Shown in pieces: positions 26,901 to 39,200 of a DNA stretch of 64,000 nt. The notes under the pieces were generated by a model, which saw only the letters and a program-made list of their open reading frames with translations, searched no databases and was not told the DNA's origin. The stretch lies in contig JAJFPB010000001.1 of NCBI GenBank assembly GCA_020881915.1, forward strand, positions 4,154,001 to 4,218,000, given 5' to 3'. Source of the DNA: Paramyrothecium sp. XJ0827 (Eukaryota; Ascomycota; Sordariomycetes; Hypocreales; Stachybotryaceae). Position 1 is the stretch's first letter. Every line of letters starts with the position of its first letter. Both the position numbers and the translations under genes were made by a program.

Positions 26901-29330
26901 CTCCCACCTTGTCATAGCTTTCGTTCATCAATGTACTCCGAGAGGAGACAACCGAGGTGCATTGATGAGCCACGAATCCGTGCCAAGCTAGCGAGAAGTC
27001 CGACAATGGCCATTCTTGTGTGAGGTCTTCATATACGCTCACAAGAAGTACACCGGCTTTGCTTCCGGAGGGGAGTCTACTTTTCTTTTCTTCCTCTCCA
27101 TTTTTACAAGCTTAAACAAACGCAGAACATGTTGCTTCGTCGCAGAGGTCTCGGTGCACATTCCCGTCAGAAGCTAGGAAAGATCAGGGAAGTGTGTTTC
27201 ATTGGGCAGCAGTTCTGAAGTTAATCTGTAAGGTGTCCTGCGATCACAGTGTCTGAGCCTCGTACCTGAACGACTTGAGTCCTTCACATTTACAACCATA
27301 TGTTCAAATGATCCCCGCCGGGATTCCTCCGTCGAGCCGATCTATCCTCCCTAGTTCATGCCTGATTGTGTGAGAAACATGCAGAAAGAGTCGCAGAATT
27401 GTGGAGGGCACCAACACAGGCTGAGGATTTGCTGCTGGAGGAGGGATCTCACTCGCCTCGGATATTGACCGAAGCACCTTCGAATTTCTTTTTTTTTTTT
27501 TTTGGTGGGGTGCGGTGAGGGTTGCCGAGATCCAATTGCAAATAGACAAGCTGACACTGGGTGTCCCTCATCGTAAGCAAACAGACCCGCAAGCATGCTT
27601 AGCGAGGCTGATCGAAACCATACCGCGCGTCGGAATGGTGGGTTTGAAGGCGTCGGCGAAGAATCGTGGGTCTGGCCGGTACCGACCAGGCGGCTCGCTT
27701 CCGCCTCCTGAGCCCCTTGGGGAGTCGTCTATTGGCGGTGCCTCTAAAGTGGACCGTCAGCATCCCTCCCCATGCTCAAGAGCACATTAACGCCCGATTC
27801 GCAGGTAGCAATAAGCCACGAGTTCTACGGCCATACTGGGGTCATGCCGCACCAGGGCGGATAGATGGCTGAGGTTACGCAGCGGTGCACTGCTCGTTGT
27901 GGTGTGGGATCGCTTGATGTTGTTCGAACAGGGAAGCTTATACAGTCTGGCGGAGTGGAGATTCTTCTTTCCAATCCCCAGGATCGGTGATCTTCCGCTT
28001 CCAAGTCAAGCTAGTTTCTATACCCTCGTCAGATCGCTCATCCGACGTGTCTGGCGATCAGCCGTTAGCCTCAGTCGGCCGGAGGGTCTCCTTGGTCGCT
28101 TGGAACCTGGAACGAGGTCTAGCTAGGACTACTCTGTAGAAGGCTTAGTCCCGAAGATTTGCGAACATACCAACATGCACAATCTCTGAAGGAAGACTGG
28201 CTTGCGGTTCCGTAGCCTCCTTATCCTTGTTCCTCTCCACAGGGTGTCGATGTGGTGCTGGGATTGGGTGTCTTGGCGGACCCTGCTTCACGCAACAGGA
28301 CGCTAACCCTCGCGGGGCGGGAAGTCATTCGGAAGAGGGAGAAACAAAGAGAGAAAGTCCTTGGCCTGGACTATATCTCGCACCGCCTGTCCACGAGAAT
28401 CCTTGTCGTCAATCTCGGTTAACGTAAGTCTAGAGGCTTTAAATCCCGGCTTGCCAGACTGACAACGCATCAACTGCAGGGTTCAACGCCCCGTGTGAGT
28501 CGGTTTGGGAGGATCTGTTCCGGTAGACGTGCTGGGCTTGGTGCTTGCCGAGCAATCGCACGTTCTAATTACAGACCTTGGCTTCCGTAGCGTTTTACAA
28601 GCGAATTTAACGCTTCGGGAAATACCCCATTCAGTTGGAGGTTCGAGCAACTCGTCAAGAAACAAACCCAGATGTTCGAGCACCACGTTGCCCGCATGGG
28701 GTTACCAAGGACCTAAAATAGAGATGGATCGAGAATCACGGTCCGCGCGAAAACGTCTTATTTTTCCAAATTTTCCTTTGTTTTCTCTGTAATTGTTTTC
28801 TCTTATTCTCATCGATTGAGATGTCGGCTCCATTGGATTGGATGGGGCGTCTTCCCCATTCCGTGGGTTTGAATGTGTCGCACGATTATCAACGACCGGG
28901 AGGGGTGGGCCGGAGGGGTGGGGACTCATAAAGAGGGTACGGCTACACCCCTACGCCGACGAGATTGTCATGCATTTCCTGCACTAAGGCAACATCCCTT
29001 ACGTTACCTTACCAAGCCTAAGCCATGTTTTCTTTCGACGCTGTTGGCTTGCTGGTTTACGTCAGGTACACCAGCCCTTCCTCTTCCCGAGGGTGAGCAA
29101 ATCTGATCAATTCTACCTTTGCACCTACAAAGGCCTCCGGTCCTGGTGAGTTGTACCGTCCATGACAACCGCACAGGGGTCATCCTCATGATCCTGGTTC
29201 ATCCCGTCGATTGTACCGAGAAAGGATCAAAACTGCCCCATATTGTTCGTTGCGGCGCTGTTGGTGCCCGTCTTTGTCATGTCACTTCAACATTTGCAAT
29301 TGAGCTCACGTTCTCTCGGCTCGGACCATT

Positions 29331-29426
29331 GATTCGATACAATCGAGTTATTTCGCGTCTGCTAGCTTTGCCATTCCTGCGCTTGGATTCTCTCGCAACT
29401 GCAAAATGACTCGATTGTATCGAATC
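29331..29426. repeat. 26-nt inverted repeat around a 44-nt loop
   Basis: The left arm 29331-29356 begins GATTCGATACAATCGAGT and the right arm is 29401-29426. The arms are reverse complements at 24 of 26 positions; both mismatches are C/T transitions. The unit is 96 nt long. It could be a tiny MITE-like relic or a stem-loop. No clear target-site duplication is seen. Confidence 0.7.
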
Positions 29427-29909
29427 TTGAATCTTTCGTGAGTGGAAGGTGCTCAAGGAAGAGCCACCCGTTTACTCATCTAAAATAACGTCTCATTTTG
29501 GTGCAAACAGTCAGTTCCCTAATTGAGAATGCCAATCGGTTCTTTCCTGGTGATTCCGCCACCACTCACATCGTTCACGCGAACTTGACTGCTTGGACCA
29601 CAAGAAACGAGATAATTTTATTGTAGTGTTGCTGTAGGTAGCTATTATTTGCACTTTATGAATGATAACGTAGCGGTGTATAATCGTGATGGGAAACGAG
29701 AGCCAATGCAGCATCCGTGTCCGCCGCGCATTCGTTGTACAGGAGCACTAATGACAGCCAAGAGATGAAGGGGAAGTAAGTGTGTAATTAATACAAATAC
29801 AGAAACTAGCTACTTGACAAATACGTTAGTATACAAAACCAGATATTATTCCACAAAGACAATGATACACAAGATCACCTTAGGTATTGCTCGAGGTATG
29901 GCGCTCTAC

Positions 29910-30449
29910 TTAAGGCGAACTCATTGACATCGTATGTTCGTTGCCGTCCGAAGCTATTTCCTGGGTCCACGTTCCCACGCCGAACAGGCTGGTGGAAGTG
30001 TCGAGGCAAGAAGCCGAGGGACACACATACCAAGGCTCTCCCAGGTCCACGCTGGCGTCGGACAGGCCCTGCGATGCAGTTGCGTTGTGAACATGTGCAC
30101 TACCGTTCGAAAGGGGGACCTCGTGCCCTATGAACTGTGTATTGATTGGCTCAGTTCTATTCATGCGGTCCAAAAGCGCGAGATTGGACGGGTTGAGGTC
30201 GTGGTCGGGGTTCTGAGTTCGGTGATAGGTCTTGCGTATGTCGTGTCGAGCCTTTGAGTTATCGTTGCTTGCTACTTCGGCTGCTGAGAGGAGGCTAAAC
30301 GTTTCATCCTCGGTCTCGGGGGTTGAGGGTGGTCCGGCATCTATGCCGCGGACGTGAAGAGAGTCAGGCTGAGATTGCTGAGGATCACATTGCGCTGTCG
30401 TCTCCGAAGGAATGTCAGGGGATGGAAGATTGTGCGGTTGATGATCCAT
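29910..30449 (-). CDS. member B of a four-copy orphan protein family
   Basis: Intron-free frame of 179 aa starting M-D-H-Q-P-H-N. The N-terminal third is polar and Pro/Ser/Thr-rich. The motif T-F-S-L-L-S-A-A-E-V-A-S-N aligns with W-S-L-V-S-T-P-N-T in A and W-F-F-V-P-A-P-D-T in C. From there to the end of the core, members B and C align without a gap over about 112 residues. The 73-residue core (N-L-A-L-L-D-R-M-N-R ... V-H-N-A-T-A-S ... D-L-G-E-P-W ... G-T-W) has 29 of 73 identities with C. No signal peptide, membrane span or known catalytic motif is visible, so a soluble intracellular protein is likely. The gene has its own TATA box and pyrimidine-rich leader. Function unknown. Confidence 0.65.
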   Translation of the reverse strand: MDHQPHNLPSPDIPSETTAQCDPQQSQPDSLHVRGIDAGPPSTPETEDETFSLLSAAEVASNDNSKARHDIRKTYHRTQNPDHDLNPSNLALLDRMNRTEPINTQFIGHEVPLSNGSAHVHNATASQGLSDASVDLGEPWYVCPSASCLDTSTSLFGVGTWTQEIASDGNEHTMSMSSP

Positions 30450-33400
30450 AACGAGCGTGGGTAGACCGCGAGATGTTTGGCTTGATACTGCCGTGGTGTA
30501 GAAGGCTTTGACGGTGCATAAAGTGGGCTATGAGAACAGTAGAGACTCTGTGTTCCACCTAAGTCGGCTGCTAAGCAACGTGGGTGCGTTCGAAGTGGGA
30601 ACAGAGGAAGCAAAGAGCTTAGAGTGCGAATGAATCGGTGCTTGGTCTTGATCTCAGGCAAGGCTGGGTGCAAAGGCATGATTTTTGTAAGTAGGGGATA
30701 TGGAGTCTTTATAGAAAAGGTAAAGAAAAGAACAAGAACGAGCGTTCAAAATGACCCATGGAGGCCATGGAGTGAAATACAGTGGAAGGCTGGACAGAAT
30801 CATGTCGACCCAGGGGGGAGTTAGCCCCACTAACCCAACGCAACTTGTACGAGGCTCGCTGCTAGAGTCAAGGTCCTGTGCTGCCATCCACACCCCTTCC
30901 CATCATTTAGACATCTCATCCCATCTTGATATGCTGCAGTGGTGGGATGAGATGCCAAGCATGGGTGGAGTGGATCCATGTGCAGAGAGGGCGTGCGCGT
31001 GGATTCGAGCGTTTCACACCGCAACACGGTATATTTCCGACTTCCAAGAAAGGCCAGAGCTCTGAGGGTTGGGGGTGTGGCTACCCCATGTACTATCTTA
31101 CAGTCCGCCGCATGCCTCGAGATTTTTGTTGCCACCATGCTCATGAAACGGGCCCTCATCTACGGCATCATCGGATCCTACGGACAAGGGCCTTGCCATG
31201 TAGCAAGGCGAGGGTTACACTCCACGGTAGTGTGTGTAAGTAGTGAGAAGCGATTGCCGGTCTCTCCAAGCGCAACCTGGTCTGGTCAAAGGTATCCGAC
31301 TCCCCGCCAAGGCCCGGCCCGGTCGAGCGACAAGCTGCAAGTCCTCCACATGTCGTGGGTCTGGAACAACTTGCAGCTTCTGGCTCACGTTAGTAGCTGG
31401 CTTATCTTGTTGTCACGTATTGTACCCTTAGTTCTTGCTGACGGGCGGCCTTTGTCTCTTTCTCTCCTCGCCTTTTTCTTTATTCCAGTGACCCCTCGTG
31501 ATGATGCGGCGACCCCTGTCTGCAGTAATTTAGCCTGCGCCCCTGCCCTGGATGTCGTAGGGCGAGGCAGGCGGCCCTCTCTCTATTCGGGTTTGATGCG
31601 ATGGCCGCTCGCGCCGGAGCAACTGGCTTGCCTCTCTGCCCTGGAGCGGGTTGATTGGTTTTGGACGAGCCCGGCATCGTTTGAGGTAGGGCACCCTTGA
31701 CGACTGACAAGGCGAGGTACGCACGACATGCCCGAGACTAGGCCCCTGGCTTGGCCTGGACACCAACCCGTTCCGGATCAATTGACAACGACTCCATGTT
31801 TTGTTGCGACAGTTATCTTTTGCCAATGGTCTAGGGGCAAATGTTCCACAGATTTGTGCTCGTCTCGATACTTTCTTGCCTCGCACTGTCCAGAGCGCAT
31901 CAAGTTGTAGGCTGTCTCATTTTTTATCGAGCAGAAGCGACAGCTCCTTTCGCACTGGTGTTTACCCAGTCTCCATACAATCCCCTTAGCTCAAATGTAG
32001 TGAGGGGAGCTACCGCAAGTTCTGGCGGAGTCAAGTGAGTTGATCCCCCGTGTGGGGAACGTGAGTAGGTGGACACACAAAAAGCCAAATTGAACCTCTT
32101 CCGTCCGCCTCACTGGACATCACATCACGTCCCAGGCACCCTGGAGGCCGCACGACGACGCTGTGCGCGGCCGGTGAAGGGATTTTCGAGGCCAAATTTT
32201 CCCAAGTAAGTTGGTCTGATAGTCTGCCTTGCTGCTCGAGCGCCCGTGCTCACGTTGCCGAAAACGCCGACAAGCTCCACCTTGGCACTGCGGACGAGAT
32301 AGATTTGAAGGATGTCTGGATGTAGATTGCATGCGCTGAGCAATCAGGATCGAGAACATCAATCAAGGTCACGACGCTAGAGCAGGACGCAGAGAGTACC
32401 TTAGGTATGCAAAAGGCAAGGTATGGTAGGGAGGGGTAGTTCGATGAAGCGGTGACGCATGTCCATTTCGGTCCCTCCAGACCTTCGTGACGGCGGTAGG
32501 TAGCCCATCTCTCCTCCCCCCTGCCCCCGCCTCCCCTGGCGCGGGAGGGTGGGGGTGGTTGCGCGCATCGCTCATACCACGAGTCACTTGCCCCTGGCAT
32601 GAAAAAGCTTCCAAAGGCAAGGGCCGCGATGCATGCCGAGCGACGCTGCGCAGGGCCCGGGGAGGGGGGCTCGAAGATCACAAGAACAAGGCCCTGACCA
32701 GGGTCCTCTGGCCGATGATACCACGCGCTTACTATGTGTAGCACATAGCAAAGGACATTTGAGGGCCCCAAGTTTAGTCTTTCAGGTATCAGCATCATAG
32801 GTAGTTGGCAAGGATCGTCGTCGTGCCCACGAGCAACAGTCGATTCAGCGGTGTGACCATCCGTAGCAGGTGGCTTCCACACCACCGCTTTTGGTTAATT
32901 TCTTCATACTCGGACATTATACCCACCGCCCTTGGTTTTCTTGCTTACCACGCCAACTCCACAACCCTCGGCAATACGCGTTGTTGTCGTAGTGGGAAAT
33001 GAGAGGGCTTCAAGGCCCCCAAGGCAGTCTTTCTTGATACGCGAACGTCATCTCGAGCAAAGGAAGCACTCTCGACGCGTCAGCTTGTCGCTTTCGGAGT
33101 GCTTGACGGGCAGAGCTGTAGGGCTGGTACCAAGGTCAGGTAAATGGCGTCCTCTGGCAGCCCCACAGTCACAGCGGCGTTGCGGTGCAGATGTGTTCGT
33201 ACCAGTACTGCTGCTTCACGCCCCACCACGTATGGTGTCAAGGACGCACACCATACATACTCGAAGCAGTCTCTGGGCCGCTCTGCTGGGACACGCCGAA
33301 GATAGCACCTAGAAAGGGGGCTTGAACCATTCTCCCTTGCGTTTCGTTTGGAGCGCCTTGCAGACCCGCGCATGCGCCGTGGCCACCACTCGAGATTAAA

Positions 33401-35672
33401 TACAACTCGCCAGGTCCAAACGCATCGGGGGCTACGGAAGATTAATGACTATGTGTTTTGGAAAGCCGCATGGCCTGGAAAACCGTGAGGTATCCCGATG
33501 GTTTTGATGCCTGGTACGCCAAGGCTGTGTCCTCTTTGTAGTAATCGTAGGTCCTCCGCCCTGGAACGAACAGTACTCTGCCCCTGTTATGGTCCGTTGC
33601 ATGGGCTCATACATCTTGCTTACGCCCTCGCCTCCGTCTCTCACTTGCAACCAAGGCTGCTGGCGCAGCCTGTTGTTTCGGGCTTTGATTGATGAGGACG
33701 GGAACCCCACCGTCTCCATCATACAAGCTCGGATAAGGTAACTAACGTTTTCGCAAGCGTAGAAACAGAGGAAGGGAGAAGAGGTGTGGGACTTCGGCTT
33801 CCAATGCCACCGAACAAGGGGAGGTGATGACAGGGGGATCCCTGCGGCCACGTGGCGGCAATAAGGTACAGGACACTTGCTATAGGGGCGCGCGGACGGG
33901 TAATCCGAAAACCAAAAAGTATCCTTCCTTTCGCTGTCCATCAATGTCTCTTCAACATCGATCATGCTCTCAGCCGCAGCGCGCACCACTTGTGCGAACC
34001 ATTTCCAAAGGCGCGATTGTCTCCGTCAACCCACCTCTGATTCCACCGTGCTTTCTTACTCGCCAATGGGCCAAAGACGAAGGTATCAGTGCCATAATTT
34101 GCTTGCTGTGAGGTACTCGAGATCGGGCAAGGGCCAACCTCCGGCTCTTCTCGATCCATCGTTGCCATGTGGCACGAGACTGGGGTAGCTCGGGGTTCTG
34201 CACCGCATCTCACGTCATCGTTGTCTTTGATGAAGGAGATGCCAGCCCTGCGAGGGTTCTCCTTTGCCCGCAAGGACGGCTGTTTCGGTTTTGAAACCAT
34301 CCTTGGTTTGTTTCTTGTTTGAGCCCGTTGGGTTGTTGGAGGTGTAACCAGAGGTGCTCGAAGAAGTAGTCTACAGGCCACTGCCAAGCCATTGTTAATC
34401 GAACCGCTGATCTTTTCAACACGAGAATTGGTCCTCGGGAGACAAGCTACGGGCTACCCAGCCTCAGCCCTCAGGCTCAAGCAAGAGGCAAAAGCGACGC
34501 CATTGACAAGGCTCCCCTGATAAGAGGGCACAGGAATTGGAGAACCCTAACAAATGATCAAGTTCAAGGCACGCGAGGCCTTTCAAAGAAGACCATTTGC
34601 AAGGATCGCAAGGGATTGTCCGGCGGTCACTGGAGTAGTGCTCCCTATTGTGGGTCCCCCCCCGAAGCCGTCTGAATCACCCCAGAGATCTCTCCTTCTT
34701 TACACCTTTGCATGAGAAGGCCTACCGAAGCCGCTCATGGCTCCAGTTTTTGTCGGCTGCTTTGTAGAATTGGGTTCTGCCCACATCTCAGAAGTCATAT
34801 CATGGGAATCCTCCACCTTGGGATTGTATACCACATCCGAAGGACAAGAAGGGGTTCTTTGTGCAACGTCTAGCTCTGCCATGAGGTGCCCTAATTTGTT
34901 CAGGGGAGGGATCACAAGAAAGCCGGCACACTGAATCCTTGCAAAGATGCCGGAGCAAAAAAGTACCTTAGCGCTAGATTCCGGTTGCCAAGTGACGACT
35001 CAAGCGGCGCAGGGCGAGTCGAGGTAGGGTGAGACTAATATGACAGTCCTAGATGCGGTGGCTTCATCTCAACATTTGGACGATTTTCATTATGAATGTG
35101 ACCATGCCAGTATAGTCCAGGGTCGAGTGCTCCAGCAGGCCTAGCATCCATGACACTGGCAAAGGAGCATTGAACAGGCTCCTTTTGACAGTGGAGCCCG
35201 TCTGAGGCAAGCCACACCGTGCTTGTACAGCTGCATTGAGTATGAGTTCCGGCATACATGTATTCCCGAAATACACACTGACCGCTTCCGAGGTAGCGAG
35301 TATTGTGATGTGCTGGCCGCTCTTGAATGTCTACAAAGTCCTATAGCCGCGATCGTTCCACGACCCTTAGTCACAGAGGTCCAAACCAAGAACAGGACAT
35401 TCGTTGTGCAGTGGACTTCGGAGTTCTCAAGGAAGAGCGAGAAGGGAGGTTGCAGGTAAGAATACACAATTGCCTCTTGCTGGGGTTCTAGAATGCAGGG
35501 AGGCATATAGCGCGCCCGGACAGCCTATCGAGATTTTGGAGGTGGGTTGGGCAACGGAACACAATTCACCAAATGCCCCAAGCTCGAACCCCTTTTCACA
35601 GTTTTCAGGATATGGAAGCACCAGTCTGTCAACTTGAGACACGAAATGACGAAACCGCCAACTCCTGTTGCA
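30450..35672. other. gene-poor stretch between members B and C
   Basis: The promoter of B occupies the first 300 nt or so. No further gene is supported. Minus-strand frames near 33432-33989 and 33962-34387 have plausible composition but no recognisable domain, overlap each other and lack a shared start or splice pattern, so I do not call them. Confidence 0.4.
30707..30713 (-). promoter_or_regulatory. TATA box of member B
   Basis: On the minus strand this reads TATAAAG within TATAAAGAC, 264 nt before the ATG of member B. Member D has the same nine bases 265 nt before its ATG. Confidence 0.6.
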
Positions 35673-36254
35673 CTATACGTCAAGAAACTGCACATACTGC
35701 TGAGCGCCGACGATCCAGAGACAACGCGTCAACTCCAGCCCGTCATCACCATTGCATGTCTTTCCCTGTATCCAAGAGCCAAGAGAAAGCAGGTCCGATT
35801 CATTATACGAGCGTGATACTGCGGCGAGCAGACTCCATGGTTCTCCAAGGTCAGAGCAGCTGTCTGATCTGCAGCTTGATGTGGATTGGTGATGAACCAG
35901 AACGCTACCCTTCGGTCGAAGCATTTCGCGTCCCACCAAGTATTGGTTTACAGGATCGGTCCGGCCGAGGCGATCTAGGAACGCGAGATTTGTTCGATTG
36001 AGTTTGTAATCATCGTCCCGTGTTCGAGCGTTTATCCTCTGATTGTCGAATCGGACCGCTGAGGGGTTGTTCTTCGATGTATCTGGGGCCGGGACGAAGA
36101 ACCAACCTTCTGCGTCTAATGTAGAGGCAGACAAACGCGAGGCCCGTTTGTCGGTAGCGTGAGAACCGAGTGACGATGGCTGTTGATGGCCATCGTGGGC
36201 GCACCCCTCCAGGGCGACACTAGAAGATGCATGCCCCTGAGATTTGTGGTCCAT
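35673..36254 (-). CDS. member C of a four-copy orphan protein family
   Basis: Single-exon frame of 193 aa with start M-D-H-K-S-Q-G in good context (CGCCATGGA). After a polar N-terminus come G-W-F-F-V-P-A-P-D-T-S-K-N and the 73-residue core N-L-A-F-L-D-R-L-G-R ... V-H-H-Q-S-T-S-S-C ... D-L-G-E-P-W ... G-S-W, then I-Q-G-K. It is the most central member: 31, 29 and 25 of 73 core residues match A, B and D, with no gaps. The C-terminal tail after the core is longest here (about 30 residues) and is not shared. Unlike A, B and D, no good TATA box is seen about 265 nt upstream. Soluble protein of unknown function. Confidence 0.62.
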   Translation of the reverse strand: MDHKSQGHASSSVALEGCAHDGHQQPSSLGSHATDKRASRLSASTLDAEGWFFVPAPDTSKNNPSAVRFDNQRINARTRDDDYKLNRTNLAFLDRLGRTDPVNQYLVGREMLRPKGSVLVHHQSTSSCRSDSCSDLGEPWSLLAAVSRSYNESDLLSLGSWIQGKTCNGDDGLELTRCLWIVGAQQYVQFLDV

Positions 36255-39200
36255 GGCGAATTTGGGTTTTGGTCGCGGGAAGGAATTTTTGTGTAGTTAT
36301 CCCAATGCCGTATCGATGTAAGCACTTTAAGAGGAAGGGCAACAGTGTGTGAAAATTTCGGCAACTCGGAAGCCTTCGATGCTAAGCATCAAGAGGATAA
36401 TGATCCCATAAAACAGGAATGATGACCGACCAGTGACTCTGCACAATAAGGACACAGGTGATTGCAACGAAACTCAGGGGAACAAAGGAGGAGAGAGGGT
36501 AAGTACCTCCGCCTGTCAACAAGGCGTCATTCACATAGCACGGTCGCGGTGCAAAAAGCACCTGGATGCCCAGAAGGAAACAGACACAGGGGATGCATGC
36601 GTGCTAGACCGGGGAGCCGACTGCAACAGCTCGCCGGTTATATGATAATTCACCTTGCCGCCGAAATTACAGGCGCTCGGATTGTTGCCTGCATACTAGT
36701 CCACTGTCTGCCTAACCAAGTCCCGATGGTAACGAGGCGAAGGGGACCCGGCGAAGGGCCCGTTGGGGGCGGCCAGATTGGGGGGCTGTTCCTGACGAAT
36801 GATTCACACAACGAGAATCAATGAGATGTTTTGCAGCTGTACCTTTTGATCCCTTTGCACAACTATATTAGAAAGCATCGGTAGCTGCCAGAAGGTGGTA
36901 GCGGTTCGAGTCCAGAGGCTCACAATGCTGTAGGGCGATTGATCATTCCCGGCTGGGAAATAGCCTCCCAAGAGCGAGGACAAGGCTCCAGGACGCCCAC
37001 GCTCAGATGATTTCGTAGGCCCTGCACACACACCTGACCGAACTCGACGGGAACAGTTATGAAACAAACCCTGAGCGCCTCTTCCTCGTTCTATCTAGCC
37101 ACCGACGCGCATACGAGGCGCGAGAACTTTCTTTCTTGACAGGTCGAGGGGTAACTATAATCTCCGCGATAGACTGAATTGTAGTTTGTGGCGGGCAGAC
37201 GGCCGAGGCCTTCTCATTACGCGATAGCGTAGGAGGATACGCACAAGCGAATGTGGATGCATTGGGAAGACACCCACCAGCGGCGGTAGGACTGCATTAG
37301 TTTGTGAGGTGGCGTTGGCGGAACTTGGCAAGTCTTGATATTACCATGATGAGAGTGAGACAGAGAGAATGCAATACCTTTTATCAATCACCTTCACTCC
37401 CTGGTTAAGCCCAATGTGGTTCTCTGCGTGTGATGTGGTGTTTTTGTCGGGTTCTCCATGCCAGGACGCAGATAATCGCCTACGCAGCACCGTGCAACCG
37501 ACATCCTTCGGCATGTTCCTCGCTGGGATAGTCATACTGTGGAAATGTCATGTTTGCGACGTCAAACCCCAAGCACGACCGGGCAAAGGCAAGAAATTTT
37601 CAGCTTTGGGGTTAGCTGGGTAGACCGCACAAGCGATGTGTTGGACCCAAAGCTTTCCAAACGGCATAATGTAAGAGTTTCTGAAGAGCAGAGGGTGGGT
37701 GCTCCACCTCGATTTCTCCGACACAATAATGACCGAAGTGGCCAGCCCCTTTACCGTGCTTCAAAGTACCATGGTGACGATTGTTAGCCGTTCAGGAGCG
37801 AGAAGATGAGGGGGGTTGAAAAGCAACAACACAAGCAACCCCTGTTGATCGCTAGAAGCTCAAAACATGCCCTAAAACAGATGCGTGCATGGTCGGGTCG
37901 AAATTGACACAGGACCGGAGAAGGGCGTCGGGACGCACTTGGACACCCAAGTGAATCTGCCCTCATTTCCTAATCGGGCAAATCCTTCTCCATCCCAGCG
38001 TGTCAAAATGCCGGACAAGCTCAAGCTCGGCTCGCCCCGCGCTACCCGAATAAGGGGAGTGGGTATATCAATTGCCAACATTGGGAAACCTTTACAATTT
38101 CTTCAATTCTAATAACACATGCTTGCCGGAAAGGCAGGAAAAAATCCTGAGAAGCCTCATGTCCTCGTGAATGATTAGCGTATTTCCTCTTCAAGCCATC
38201 CGCAACGAAATGAGCGCTCATCACACAAACGTGAGGACGCATCTAAGCCTTGAGGCGGGCGAAGTGGTTCCAGCCACGTTAAACGTTCACCGCCTACTGC
38301 ACCCTACACCAACTCCGAAAGGCTCTGATCTCCTGAGGTGAGGTAGGTAAAGTACCTTACCGTACCTTATGCAATGGAAATTAGACCGTCCCTGGCCACA
38401 GTACTTACATCATAACCACAGTATTTACATCTTACATCGTAACCACAGTCCTTGCGTTGTAACCACAGTACTTACATGATACAATGTAGCCACAGTACTT
38501 ACAACATGACCACAGTAGGTACTTACAATTTGCCACAGTACCTGCATTGAAGCTCTTGCACACAATGAAGAAAACTGACCCCTTTGCGAAATAAGGCAAG
38601 AGGGTTTGGCCTGGAGCAGGCAGTGCGGAATGAGCTCGGCACTCCACATCTGCACCGGCCATCCATTCCCTTGTATCTCAGGACTTGATCCATGCACGAT
38701 CAAGCAGGCCTTGGTGGCGTTGGGGATCTCACAGATAGACGAAAAGCCGTCAGGAAGAAAAAGAAAAGGAAACGGGAGAGAAAGAAAAAAAGGGAAGGAA
38801 AAAGAAAGGGGGAAATGCGTTGCTGCCACACAACATGAAGGTGCCCGAATCCGTTTGGGCATGAGGCAGCGGTTTGGCTGCACATCACTGAGCGTGAAAA
38901 GGTCCACGATGTCTGGTTTCTTTTTCCAGATGTCCTGGCTTACGATGACGAAGTGCACCGATGTCTTGCTCACCCTCATCTCGCTCGTCACTTCTCAAAA
39001 CAGGTCACAGATGGCGGTTGCAAGAGAGCCTGGCGACCGATCAAATTATGCCGGCTCAGCCTTCGGTTCTGCCAATTAGCTCTCCCGGATGGGCCTCGAG
39101 TGAAACATCTCAACACTACGACGGCCATCGTTGCACACTGCTGCTCTGGGCAGCCCTGATTCTCAAGTCAGTGCTTCCTGTGCATGTACGCCCTCTGCGG

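Larger units (their letters stand above)
21789..29909. other. gene-poor stretch between members A and B
   Basis: Beyond the promoter of A (to about 22100) I find no supported gene. Contents are simple repeats near 23.8-24.0 kb, G- and T-runs (25219-25232, 27489-27502) and a 26-nt inverted repeat at 29331-29426. Several open frames of 100-180 codons, such as 22827-23363 and 25885-26376 on the minus strand, show no family signature and no splice logic. Confidence 0.45.

Noticed and set aside
33432..34387. two overlapping minus-strand frames of 185 and 141 codons
   Set aside because: No recognisable domain, overlapping in different frames, and no consistent intron joins them.
36895..36935. GGTTCGAGTCC, a perfect pol III B-box word
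   Set aside because: No paired T-stem, no acceptor complement and no A box at the right distance.
38425..38991. 188-codon minus-strand frame
   Set aside because: It runs through the CCACAGT tandem array and a purine-rich simple-sequence tract, which create the open frame.
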